Virus record (IMG/VR): IMGVR_UViG_3300017989_000439
Location: 1-23,899 of that record
Source: a virus
Reading direction: 5' to 3' (one strand)
Length of the DNA stretch: 23,899 nt
Shown here: positions 1 to 7,223 of the stretch, one piece after another
How the letters are laid out: each line of letters begins with the position of its first letter
How positions within the stretch are numbered: the first letter of the stretch is position 1
Made by a program: the position numbers and the translations under genes
The notes under the pieces: generated by a model
Database searches by the model: none
The model's input: only the letters and a program-made list of their open reading frames with translations
Told to the model about the DNA's origin: nothing

Positions 1-1092
1 AATGTTATGAGCATCAACGCAGACAACTTCAAACTTTCTCTGACTAAGTAGGATTTCAGTCGAGTCAAGTTTTATTCTATGGCCGTTAACATTAAGGAAC
101 CACATAGGAGGTTCAGTCAGAATCTTGGTGAGACCGTCGACTGTGATTCCGGGGTCATCTGATGATCGCTTAATTCCAAATTCTCTGCGCCCACAAATTG
201 AACGGTTACATGCTCCGACTATCGGCGGTTCTTTACACTTGTAAAAGTATTTCTTTTTGTTAAGCTGCTTGAGTAGGATAGTTACTTCGTTATCTGATAA
301 TGGTGGCTGAAGATATTTCTTATTCATTTCTCTGACATGGTCCTGCCAAAGATCGCCATAGCACAGTTTACAAAATACTCCGAGATTATAAAGTGCCTGA
401 TTTCTTGTGCCTTCCGGAAAACCTGATCGAGCTAAGTGCTGTAAACAGGGAGGTGCTCCTTCTAATGCTGGATCTTGTTTTCCTTCGATCTTAACAAGTT
501 CATCTTCAGTAACTGCTTTTGTTTCTGCGTACTCGAGAAACTTCTTAAGGTCCATGATAGCTTCGCCGTTTTCAATTGCATATCTAGTTGTTCTCTTGCC
601 TGCAAAGTACGGCATGTTAATCCATGAGCCTATGTCGTCTTCCGATGCTATTTCTGATTGCTTAGGGAATACTTCTACATTAGGATGTCCAAGCAGAATG
701 GACCATTCCATTAATTTATCTCTGACTATTGAAGCCTTGGCGGAACCGTTTATAAACAAGTACAGATGAGCACCACCAGATTTTGTTCTAGTAGTAACCA
801 ACGGCAGACTAGCTTCTGTAATTCTCTTTTCAAGATGCTCGAGGTTCAGATCATATACATCGACATCAATAGCACCGAATCTTGTCAGACCTTCATCGTC
901 CACTGGGACGATCCCTAACCCAGACTTACCGGTCAGGTGATCGTCCCATTTGCGGACAGTGACTTTATCCTTCAGAGTACGGGCTTGTCCTTGTACCTTG
1001 CCTCGTGCATCCTGTTTTCCGGTCTGATAAGTTCCATGAGCTCTGAGTAAGCCACGAAACCTTTCAAGAAAACGTTCAGCAACTGACGACAT
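1..1092 (-). CDS. DNA primase, archaeo-eukaryotic primase (AEP) type, C-terminus cut by window edge
   Basis: Likely makes RNA/DNA primers at the phage replication fork. I translated this frame by hand: it is open from the ATG at 1092 to base 1 (364 codons) with no stop, so the 3' end lies outside the window. Visible AEP marks are the metal-binding DVD triplet at residues 76-78 (FGAIDVDVYD) and the SGGAHLYLF strand at 105-113, whose His is the usual nucleotide-binding residue. A cysteine cluster follows at C286, C295 and C300 (CNRSICGRREFGI), of the kind seen after the catalytic domain in phage primases. The SD GGAGG lies just before the start, 15 bases after the previous gene. It is the last visible gene of the leftward replication operon, after the helicase and ssDNA-binding-like genes. 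A fused helicase or PriCT region beyond the edge cannot be seen. Confidence 0.8.
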   Translation of the reverse strand, partial: MSSVAERFLERFRGLLRAHGTYQTGKQDARGKVQGQARTLKDKVTVRKWDDHLTGKSGLGIVPVDDEGLTRFGAIDVDVYDLNLEHLEKRITEASLPLVTTRTKSGGAHLYLFINGSAKASIVRDKLMEWSILLGHPNVEVFPKQSEIASEDDIGSWINMPYFAGKRTTRYAIENGEAIMDLKKFLEYAETKAVTEDELVKIEGKQDPALEGAPPCLQHLARSGFPEGTRNQALYNLGVFCKLCYGDLWQDHVREMNKKYLQPPLSDNEVTILLKQLNKKKYFYKCKEPPIVGACNRSICGRREFGIKRSSDDPGITVDGLTKILTEPPMWFLNVNGHRIKLDSTEILLSQRKFEVVCVDAHNI

Positions 1093-1107
1093 GAAAGCCT
1101 CCGTGTC

Positions 1108-1950
1108 TTAGAATAAAGGATCTGAATCGCCGGTAGCTGCAGCTGCAGCCTCAGGGGTTTCTGCCTGAGCTTTGCCCGTAGCGATCTGGTGGTTGAACTC
1201 CTTGCCGAGAAGATAGATGTCTGACTCGTCAGGAATATTAAGCAGTCGTTCGTGCTCGAACTTGATTCCTTTCCATGTTCCTTTGTCGTTAGACTGAGTG
1301 ATCGTGGAAAGTTTCCAGATGTTAGCCATCATCGGAACTGTCTGCTTCTTCTTGGTCTTCGGGTTTTCCGCCCTGAAGTCTCTCATTGCAGTCATCCAGT
1401 TCCTCGATGTTTTAATCTGTGTTGAGGACATACTCACAACTGCCTGTCGAGGACCTTCGTCCGTCATGTACAAACAGAAGTGATAGCGGGTATCCATCAG
1501 GTGATTCCCATTTTCCATTACGAACCGGCCCGACTCATCCCTTTCCATTGTCGCAAGATTCATTGACTCAGGTGCATGAGCTCCTCTGAATCCTCCGCCC
1601 TGATCGCGTGGTGTCCATTCAATAAGCTGTCGGACATACGCACAAGGAACTACAAGTATCTCGTCACCGAGAACTTCCTGAGTTGCTGTGTTGAAGAACA
1701 TCCCGGGTTCTGCACCCTTGATATATTCTCCTGCGTCCTTGTCACACTGCGGACTCATCTTCTGAAGGACTGACAGAAACGGAATCGAGTATGAATCCTT
1801 GTCAGCATCTTCAAAGCCTAAGCCTGAGTCGTCAAACATTCCGACTTCGGCCATGGCTTTCGGATCCTGCTTTGCTAAGGCAGTTTCCTTCTTCTTGGTT
1901 TTCTTTGCAGCCGGTTTCTTTTTGGCTGCTTTCTTTTTGGCTGTAGCCAT
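1108..1950 (-). CDS. Putative ssDNA-binding / replication protein with lysine-rich N-terminus
   Basis: 280 residues. Residues 1-21 are almost only K and A (histone-H1-like, several KKK runs). A globular region follows from about 52 (SYSIPFLSVLQKMSP) to 245, and the protein ends in a low-complexity A/E stretch and the tip GDSDPLF. That acidic-aromatic tip resembles the C-terminal tip of bacterial SSB (DDDIPF type), which recruits partner proteins. The position between helicase and primase genes fits an ssDNA-binding role, but I see no diagnostic OB-fold motif, so the function is inferred from context and the tail. A strong SD (AAAGGAG) precedes the ATG. A recombination or annealing protein is an alternative. 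Confidence 0.55.
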   Translation of the reverse strand: MATAKKKAAKKKPAAKKTKKKETALAKQDPKAMAEVGMFDDSGLGFEDADKDSYSIPFLSVLQKMSPQCDKDAGEYIKGAEPGMFFNTATQEVLGDEILVVPCAYVRQLIEWTPRDQGGGFRGAHAPESMNLATMERDESGRFVMENGNHLMDTRYHFCLYMTDEGPRQAVVSMSSTQIKTSRNWMTAMRDFRAENPKTKKKQTVPMMANIWKLSTITQSNDKGTWKGIKFEHERLLNIPDESDIYLLGKEFNHQIATGKAQAETPEAAAAATGDSDPLF

Positions 1951-1966
1951 TCTTGGTTGTCTCCTT

Positions 1967-2512
1967 TCAGACAGTAATCTTGGTCTGTTTTATTTCAAAA
2001 ACTCCGAGTAAATCCATCGGTACTTCTTCACCCTCTGCTAATTGCTCACGGACAAAGGCTCCGAGTGTTTGAGCATGTACAGAAGTTTTCCTTTTTACCT
2101 GTAGGTTTTTCTTCTCAAGCTGAGCCGTCAATTTATCAGCCTTCTTGTCTTCACCCTTACCAAAACTGACTGTGACATCATTCTTGATAAGAGACTCATG
2201 GCCATTATCTTTCAGCCATTTAAAAGCCTCAGCCTGATTCTTCTTTGCGATCGATGCTGTGATCTTTGTCTCCACTGAAACCTGAGCACCTGACTCAAGT
2301 TTAAATGAAGCCATTCCGATTTCATCCATTAAACTTGGAATGTCTTCCATGCTTGTCTGCTGAAGTGCTTTCTTGGCATCAGCGACTTGTGCCGTTAGTT
2401 CCTCGAATCTTTCTTGCTGTTCGAGTTGCAGCTTAGCAAGGTCAGCTAGCCTTGTCAACTTTGCTTCGTCGACAGGTAACTGTTCATCTTCAAAAAAATC
2501 AACATCAGTCAT
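1967..2512 (-). CDS. Conserved-looking phage replication-module protein, function unknown
   Basis: 181 residues; I do not recognise a named family. Residues 15-52 form a likely coiled coil (leucine/glutamate/glutamine-rich, LADLAKLQLEQQERFEEL). The middle (60-125) looks alpha/beta, with the phrase AFKWLKDNGHESLIKN. The C-terminus (150-181) has TLGAFVREQLAEGEEVPMDLLGVF. The start overlaps the helicase stop as TAATG, with an AAAGGAG SD inside the helicase 3' end, so translation is probably coupled. Lying between the SNF2-type helicase and the ssDNA-binding-like protein, it is probably an accessory replication or recombination factor. Confidence 0.6.
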   Translation of the reverse strand: MTDVDFFEDEQLPVDEAKLTRLADLAKLQLEQQERFEELTAQVADAKKALQQTSMEDIPSLMDEIGMASFKLESGAQVSVETKITASIAKKNQAEAFKWLKDNGHESLIKNDVTVSFGKGEDKKADKLTAQLEKKNLQVKRKTSVHAQTLGAFVREQLAEGEEVPMDLLGVFEIKQTKITV

Positions 2513-3993
2513 TAGCTTCTCCTTTCTGAATCACCAGTTATCTTGTCGGCGATCTTTCTTGATTTATGTAATATCCCTCTGACCTTCTCATCTACACTGA
2601 CTTCATTACCATAGCTGACAACAAGGTCGATATAAACGACCGGATGCTTCAGACCTATCCTATGAGCTCTATCTTCTGACTGATACCTTTGCTCATAAGA
2701 GAAAGGATTAGAATAATAGAAAACAGTTTCCGCAGCATGCAGAGTAATTCCAATACCTGATGCCTGTTGGCCAACTAAGAATCGGCAAGTATCATCGGTC
2801 TGAAACCTGTCTACTGAATTATCTCGTGCATCCCCTGTTACACCACCATGAATCTGCACAATTGACTGATGACCAAACTTCTCGCCGAGTGTCTGAACAA
2901 TCAAGTCAATCTCAAATCTGAACTTAGCCCAGATAATTGTCTTCCCGTGATAGTCATCTGTCACAGCATCAATTAAAAAGTTGAGCTTGGGGTTAGGGCC
3001 CGGAATTGCCTGACCACTGATTTGCGTGGTTGGGTCAATTTCTTCTGAAGGTATAAACCCTCCGGTAATCTGCTGCAACCTAAGGAGCTTAGTTATTTGA
3101 TGAGGTGCTAGAATTTCTAAGTTATCAAACTCAAGTATTCCATGCTCATCCATTCGATTATACAGTTTGCTCTGAGCCGGTGACATTGGCAGACTAATTG
3201 TTTTATAAATCTTCGGAGGTAAGTCCAGACACTCAGCCTTAGTCCGTCTGAATGAATGAGGCTTAATCCTTCTAGCAAGATCATCCAACCTCATGTGCTT
3301 GACAAGTTTTTCAAACTGTCTTGTCTGTCCGTTCTGGACTAAGACTTCTGTTTCCCAAATTCCGTAGTGATGTTTGAAAGCGTAATAAGAACCAAAGCCA
3401 AGGTAGTCAGCATCGAGAAATTTAAATTGTGTAAACAGATCAAACGGAGACTGAGTAACAGGGGTTCCAGTCAGTATCCTGCGATAAGGTGCTAGTCTAC
3501 CTAACTTGATAATGTTCTTCGTACGCTTGCTCTTAGGAGTTTTAATCCTTGAAGATTCGTCTACAACAAGCATACACTTTCGTGACCTGAGAAATTTCTC
3601 TGCGTCTTTTAAAGCATTGATTGATGTGGACAGAGCTTCAATATTAATTGCAAAAACACACAGACCCTCGTGCCTGAGAAATTCTTTCCAAAGTTTTTGA
3701 TAACTTTTGTTTTTCCTTTTAACTGTGTCGTATGCAAAGAGCATTGGATCTGCTCCGTCAGTCAAGTGAACCGGACATTCTCTGCGAATCCAGTTTGTGT
3801 GAACTCCGTTAGGAGCAAAGACCAGAAGACCAGCAATCTTATCCTCGTAAAACAGATAGGCGGCATTGTCCAAAATAACTTTGGTTTTTCCTAACCCCTG
3901 TTCTAATAAAAGTCCGTAAGCTCGTCTATCTTTTGATAGCTCAAGCGCTTCGGTCTGATGAGCATAAGGTTCTGTTACCATATAATCTTCCAT
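2512..3993 (-). CDS. SNF2-family DEAD/DEAH-like helicase (ATP-dependent DNA translocase)
   Basis: 493 residues from the ATG at 3993. The open frame extends 61 codons further upstream, but that part runs through the previous gene, while the chosen start has AAAGGAG 7 bases ahead and lies just after the previous stop. Helicase motifs in order: EQGLGKTK (Walker A, 31-38), VVDESS (motif II, 143-148, DESS instead of DEAH), LTGTPV (motif III, 174-179), TIIWAKF (motif IV, about 352-358), GIGITLHAA (motif V, 413-421) and QSEDRAHRIG (motif VI, 438-447, with both arginines). All residues needed for ATP hydrolysis appear present. The size is minimal for the SNF2 core, with no accessory DNA-binding domain. 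It probably remodels or unwinds DNA during phage replication or recombination. Confidence 0.9.
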   Translation of the reverse strand: MEDYMVTEPYAHQTEALELSKDRRAYGLLLEQGLGKTKVILDNAAYLFYEDKIAGLLVFAPNGVHTNWIRRECPVHLTDGADPMLFAYDTVKRKNKSYQKLWKEFLRHEGLCVFAINIEALSTSINALKDAEKFLRSRKCMLVVDESSRIKTPKSKRTKNIIKLGRLAPYRRILTGTPVTQSPFDLFTQFKFLDADYLGFGSYYAFKHHYGIWETEVLVQNGQTRQFEKLVKHMRLDDLARRIKPHSFRRTKAECLDLPPKIYKTISLPMSPAQSKLYNRMDEHGILEFDNLEILAPHQITKLLRLQQITGGFIPSEEIDPTTQISGQAIPGPNPKLNFLIDAVTDDYHGKTIIWAKFRFEIDLIVQTLGEKFGHQSIVQIHGGVTGDARDNSVDRFQTDDTCRFLVGQQASGIGITLHAAETVFYYSNPFSYEQRYQSEDRAHRIGLKHPVVYIDLVVSYGNEVSVDEKVRGILHKSRKIADKITGDSERRS

Positions 3994-3994
3994 C

Positions 3995-4210
3995 TTATTC
4001 TCCTTTATATCTTCGTCTGCCGTAATTCGATTCTGAATAAGTTCCTGTCCTTGTCCATCCATCTTCGAGTGTCCATTGCAGAACTGGATAGCTCTTCCAT
4101 GTTTCTTCAGGCCCTGATGGATAATATGGTTTGGGCTCATAGAAGAAACCAAAATACAGCAGGCCGAAAAATACAACCAGTAACATCATCAGGCAACCAG
4201 TCTTCGTCAT
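3995..4210 (-). CDS. Small single-pass membrane protein, coupled to the amidase gene
   Basis: 71 residues from the ATG at 4210, which overlaps the amidase stop as ATGA. A GTG two codons upstream is also in frame but less likely. Residues 7-24 are a hydrophobic segment (CLMMLLVVFFGLLYFGFF), followed by a Pro/Tyr-rich stretch and a polar tail ending in several arginines. There is no lipobox, because the only Cys lies at the start of the hydrophobic stretch. The tight coupling to a peptidoglycan amidase suggests a membrane partner of lysis (holin-like, anchor or spanin-like), but nothing in the sequence decides this. Confidence 0.6.
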   Translation of the reverse strand: MTKTGCLMMLLVVFFGLLYFGFFYEPKPYYPSGPEETWKSYPVLQWTLEDGWTRTGTYSESNYGRRRYKGE

Positions 4211-4833
4211 ACCCACACCGGCTTGAGTTCAGGATTAGAAGTATATCTGAAACCCGGATGCAGAGAATTAAAAGCAATGACATGATCTGCATACCAGCGG
4301 CCCCAGTCTGTTAGGTTACTCATTACATGGTCAATATATTTCATGACTACTTCATGATCCATATTCAGACCCGGACATTCTGTACTAGCAAGGTCGCTGT
4401 GGAATAGGAAAGGTGCATCAAACTCAATGATAAGAAAGGCAGCTAACAGACCAGCAGCTCTTGCCTGAGGATCAAGTCTGGTTGGCATTGGTTTTTCTGA
4501 GAAGTTACCGGTCATTACCATCGCGATCGCATGAGAGTTATGTCCGCCGATTGATGCAGGTGTCTTGTTGAAATTTCTTCCGAGCTGAATAAGCCCATTC
4601 TCAAGAATCACAAAATGATAACCAATACCAGACCAGTTTTTGATATTGCCCTGACTGTCTTTGTAAGTTCTCTTCTTGTGAAGTTTATCGATCTGTTCGG
4701 CAGTTGCCATCGGATGTCCAGCTGTATGATGGAAATGGATGGCTTCAGTATTCTGTGTTCGTCCAAGCTCATTAACGTCTCGGACGTCTCCGAGCAAAAC
4801 AAATTTCTGCTCGGGAGGTGTAAGATTAAACAT
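4207..4833 (-). CDS. N-acetylmuramoyl-L-alanine amidase, T7 lysozyme/PGRP (Amidase_2) family
   Basis: 208 residues; cuts the amide bond between MurNAc and the stem peptide L-Ala. Aligned by eye to T7 lysozyme, the zinc ligands are H35 (IHFHHTAGH), H145 (FHSDLA) and C153 (TECPG), with exactly T7's spacing of eight residues between the last two. The catalytic Tyr is Y72 (GIGYHF). T7's second catalytic residue, K128, is replaced here by T151, the residue I recall from eukaryotic PGRPs. No signal peptide is visible, so export would need a holin or the neighbouring membrane protein. The SD AAGGAG precedes the ATG, which abuts the previous stop. Like T7 gp3.5 it lies among replication genes. A second role on RNA polymerase, as in T7, is possible but unsupported. 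Confidence 0.88.
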   Translation of the reverse strand: MFNLTPPEQKFVLLGDVRDVNELGRTQNTEAIHFHHTAGHPMATAEQIDKLHKKRTYKDSQGNIKNWSGIGYHFVILENGLIQLGRNFNKTPASIGGHNSHAIAMVMTGNFSEKPMPTRLDPQARAAGLLAAFLIIEFDAPFLFHSDLASTECPGLNMDHEVVMKYIDHVMSNLTDWGRWYADHVIAFNSLHPGFRYTSNPELKPVWV

Positions 4834-5037
4834 TTAATTTATCTCCTTTAAGCCGACAATTTCGACTTGAGTTTCTATTCTTTTGCCTTGGTCATAACTG
4901 ATAGCTATCGGTTTCTTATCTTTCCACCACAACGACCTGAAACAATTTATACAGATAGTTGCCAGCTTAGGTTCATTTCTTTGCTGACTTAAAAATATCA
5001 ATCGTCCGCAAGTACATTTGGCAACTGATACTTTCAT
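4834..5037 (-). CDS. Small zinc-ribbon-like protein
   Basis: 67 residues. Two cysteine pairs, C8-x-C10 and C29-x2-C32 (TICINCF), are spaced like a zinc ribbon, followed by a basic/aromatic stretch (SLWWKDKK) and a short beta-rich tail. The ATG overlaps the preceding stop as ATGA, so it is translationally coupled to the gene before it. Small zinc-ribbon proteins in phage early operons are often transcription or nuclease accessory factors, but no function can be given here. Confidence 0.6.
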   Translation of the reverse strand: MKVSVAKCTCGRLIFLSQQRNEPKLATICINCFRSLWWKDKKPIAISYDQGKRIETQVEIVGLKEIN

Positions 5038-5333
5038 AATTCAGTAAAACCATCTTCATCTAACAAGTCAGAAATATCTAATGCGTCTGCATCAAATTCA
5101 TCGTCTTCAAAAGGCTCGTCCATTTCACACCTGCAGTTATGGTGGTCAGGCGGAACCACCGGACCGATAACTGCAAAGACTGGTTCTGACTGAGGATAAG
5201 TATACTTTCTTTTCTCGCAGTCATCACACATCGTTGAGCGATACCTTTTAACCAGATCATTTGCATGTCTTTCATGAACCATGACTTTTGTAAAGTGTCC
5301 GCGTGTTCTTTTGATCTTGAATTTTTTTATCAT
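5034..5333 (-). CDS. Small protein resembling the cysteine/histidine end of a MuF domain
   Basis: 99 residues from the ATG at 5333, which overlaps the HNH gene stop as TAATG and has AAGGAG at normal distance. A start six codons upstream is less likely. The N-terminus is very basic (MIKKFKIKRTRG). The middle carries C36-x2-C39 and then PPDHHNCRC (61-69). The PPxHxxCR arrangement is the signature end of the Mu gpF-like domain, and the same pattern occurs in the portal-MuF fusion of this phage (PPLHFQCR, residues 695-702). The last 30 residues are strongly acidic. The motif may simply bind zinc in a small regulator. Whether it derives from a MuF domain is inference. Confidence 0.6.
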   Translation of the reverse strand: MIKKFKIKRTRGHFTKVMVHERHANDLVKRYRSTMCDDCEKRKYTYPQSEPVFAVIGPVVPPDHHNCRCEMDEPFEDDEFDADALDISDLLDEDGFTEL

Positions 5334-5914
5334 TAGATTTCTCCTTCCCAAACTATATCAGGCAATCGAGACAAGTCCCCAACAATCGAGTCTCCTTTCC
5401 TGAAGATATACTTCGCAAAATGTACGAGATGTTTATCAGCATTACATTCAACACAACAAACCGCCAAGTTCCAAGGACGGTGTTCTCCATTGTCAGATAG
5501 TAGTGGAATAAGATGATCGAAACCACGAGGCTTTGACGGAGTGCAGGATGTCTGGACTTTGGTACCGCAATAAATACACTGTCCATTGTCCCTTTCAACA
5601 ATTTGCTGTAACTCTTCTTTTGTAACTCGGCCAGCTCTGATCTTAGCTTCTCGTTTCTTCCGATGCTTCTTGGCAACGTCCGGATTGTCTGAGTGCCATG
5701 CAGCCCACATACCGAGATATTTCCTGCGATTCCGTTCATATTTTTCTGCTCTCTTCCGTGCAAGCTCTTCTTTATTTTCCTCTCGATACTGAGGATTGTA
5801 GCTTGTCATATATGCCTGAGACCAATTCCTTCTACATACTGAACAACGTCTGTGGCCATCACCTTCTACAAAATGGTCTGAGCCACCACATATTCTGCAT
5901 TTGTATGGTCTCAT
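5333..5914 (-). CDS. HNH endonuclease with N-terminal zinc ribbon
   Basis: 193 residues. The N-terminus has CRICG (C6, C9) and CSVCR (C24, C27), a zinc ribbon likely to bind DNA. A long basic helical linker (45-105) follows. The HNH core runs from GQCIYCG (C113, C116) through FDHLIPL (D133-H134), WNL (N149) and CCVECN (C154, C157), with K161 and H162 completing the beta-beta-alpha metal fold. The start overlaps the previous stop as ATGA and has only a weak SD. It could be a homing-type nuclease (no intron or intein seen nearby) or a replication/recombination nuclease. Confidence 0.8.
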   Translation of the reverse strand: MRPYKCRICGGSDHFVEGDGHRRCSVCRRNWSQAYMTSYNPQYREENKEELARKRAEKYERNRRKYLGMWAAWHSDNPDVAKKHRKKREAKIRAGRVTKEELQQIVERDNGQCIYCGTKVQTSCTPSKPRGFDHLIPLLSDNGEHRPWNLAVCCVECNADKHLVHFAKYIFRKGDSIVGDLSRLPDIVWEGEI

Positions 5915-6105
5915 GCCATTGTTTGTTCTTTCACCATAAGGCCTGAGACATATCTTCTGAATGCTGGTTTCTTCATAGTCTTTGACTTGCGTACTCGAGT
6001 ACTTGACTTTGTTAACAGGGAGTAACCTCCATGTCCGTCAGACTCGACTTCCCTCCCTGTTACTCGGGCCCATTGTCGGATCTTATTCATTGAGAAGATT
6101 TTCAT
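5911..6105 (-). CDS. Small basic protein, unknown
   Basis: 64 residues, rich in Lys and Arg (STRVRKSKTMKKPAFRR in the middle), with an N-terminal amphipathic stretch MNKIRQWARVTGREV. It overlaps its neighbours by 4 bases on both sides (ATGA), with AAGGAA ahead of the start inside the thyX 3' end. Both overlaps support a real, coupled gene. The charge suggests nucleic-acid binding; no family recognised. Confidence 0.55.
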   Translation of the reverse strand: MKIFSMNKIRQWARVTGREVESDGHGGYSLLTKSSTRVRKSKTMKKPAFRRYVSGLMVKEQTMA

Positions 6106-6836
6106 TTGCTTTCCTTGTTGACCAGCATTCCAACTGAGCCGTATTCGCAGGTGTAATAAGGAACACCGAGATTGTCAACACCGATTTCTTCGAAGTCATC
6201 AAAGACAACAGGTACAGCATTCTGAAGTTGACGAAGAAGGTTACCCATGCAGGATCTGATTTCCCAATGAGCAGCTTTCTGCGTTCTCATCATAAAGATG
6301 TGACGCCATTGCCTGAAGTTAGTCGAGGCAATTATCTCGGCCTTAAGTCCAATAGGCAGAAACTGTCTTGCGTATCGAGGTTGAATCTTTTCGCTGATTA
6401 GTCCTCGGTAGAATGCCTCGATCAGTTCAACAAGTTCTCTTGCAGTCATTGCGTGATTGCCTGTTTCATCAAGAGGAACTTCTTGGTCAGGATTAATATT
6501 CGGTGGTATGATAAAGGTCACGTCAGACTCATCGACAAAGTGAGTTGATTCCTGAGAGAAAGCCATGGCCACTCGATGTCTGACAAGCTCATGTGTCACA
6601 CCTCTTGATGGATTAACAAGTTTGACTGGAACATGACTGTGCTCAAGCACTGACAAATGTCCCCGCTTCAAAAGCATCTTGCAGAATTTCTCGGCTGTCT
6701 CGTAGGTTATCGGACCTTTAATAGATTGATAACAAGTTCTGCCCGCTCGCTCGATAACAAGCAGTTGGTCATGCAGTTCCTTGTTGCTCAGAAGTATCTG
6801 AATATTCTTTTCAGTTCCTTCAAGTATTGTTGCCAT
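6102..6836 (-). CDS. thyX: FAD-dependent thymidylate synthase ThyX
   Basis: 244 residues. Makes dTMP from dUMP using methylene-THF, FAD and NADPH, supplying the phage with thymidine. The fold markers are GHLSVLEH (59-66), the ThyX signature starting LVRHR (84-88) and ending QESTHF (95-100), and the dUMP/FAD-binding half YARQFLPIGLKAEI...NFRQWRHIFMMR...AHWEIR (155-194). Two oddities: eight residues separate RHR from the signature serine (RHRVAMAFSQES) where the classical motif is RHRx7S, and the usual RY after it reads HF. The start overlaps the previous gene by 17 bases and has AAGGAG 11 bases upstream. It is the only nucleotide-metabolism gene in the window. Confidence 0.92.
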   Translation of the reverse strand: MATILEGTEKNIQILLSNKELHDQLLVIERAGRTCYQSIKGPITYETAEKFCKMLLKRGHLSVLEHSHVPVKLVNPSRGVTHELVRHRVAMAFSQESTHFVDESDVTFIIPPNINPDQEVPLDETGNHAMTARELVELIEAFYRGLISEKIQPRYARQFLPIGLKAEIIASTNFRQWRHIFMMRTQKAAHWEIRSCMGNLLRQLQNAVPVVFDDFEEIGVDNLGVPYYTCEYGSVGMLVNKESK

Positions 6837-7197
6837 CGGTAACTTTCTCCTTCATTTCTTCAGGTCTGAAGTTTGTTTCATTCGCCGCCATGGTATCCAT
6901 CCATGATCTGCATTTCCGATAGATGGATGATAACTGCGGCGAGAAGATAATCCCAGTCTTATCTGAGAAGCCACCAGACTGCTCGTACCAGCAGGCAAGT
7001 GTTATTGTATGCGTTTTACTTAGAACTTGGAACTTGGTCTTCTCGGTCTGCCTGACGACTCCTCGTAACAAGTTCATTATTTGATTTGCTACTTGTTGTC
7101 TATCATTATTTTCAAAGCAGACAACAATAACATCCCATCCGCGGTTAATGTAAATCTGAAGTTTTTCTATTACCGCTTGTGCTTCTTCGGGTCTCAT
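6820..7197 (-). CDS. Hypothetical protein upstream of thyX
   Basis: 125 residues, not recognised. The first 50 residues look like an alpha/beta unit (helix EEAQAVIEKLQIYINRG, strand WDVIVVCFEN, helix QQVANQIMNLLRGVV). Next come short strands with CWYEQSGG and an amphipathic helix SSIYRKCRSWMDTM. The C-terminus is polar. A good SD (GGAGG) precedes the ATG, and the 3' end overlaps thyX by 17 bases. No catalytic motif stands out. Confidence 0.6.
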   Translation of the reverse strand: MRPEEAQAVIEKLQIYINRGWDVIVVCFENNDRQQVANQIMNLLRGVVRQTEKTKFQVLSKTHTITLACWYEQSGGFSDKTGIIFSPQLSSIYRKCRSWMDTMAANETNFRPEEMKEKVTDGNNT

Positions 7198-7223
7198 GTT
7201 TCCTCCGATTATATTTTATCCAT

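Noticed and set aside
407-769. Plus-strand 120-codon open frame
   Set aside because: Lies fully antisense to the primase gene, has no SD and reads as low-quality serine-rich shadow sequence.
3994-4176. N-terminal extension of the helicase
   Set aside because: The extra 61 codons run through the small membrane protein gene in another frame; the internal ATG has a perfect SD just after that gene's stop.
5353-5763. Minus-strand 136-codon frame inside the HNH gene
   Set aside because: The overlapping frame holds all HNH and zinc residues; this one has no motif and no SD.
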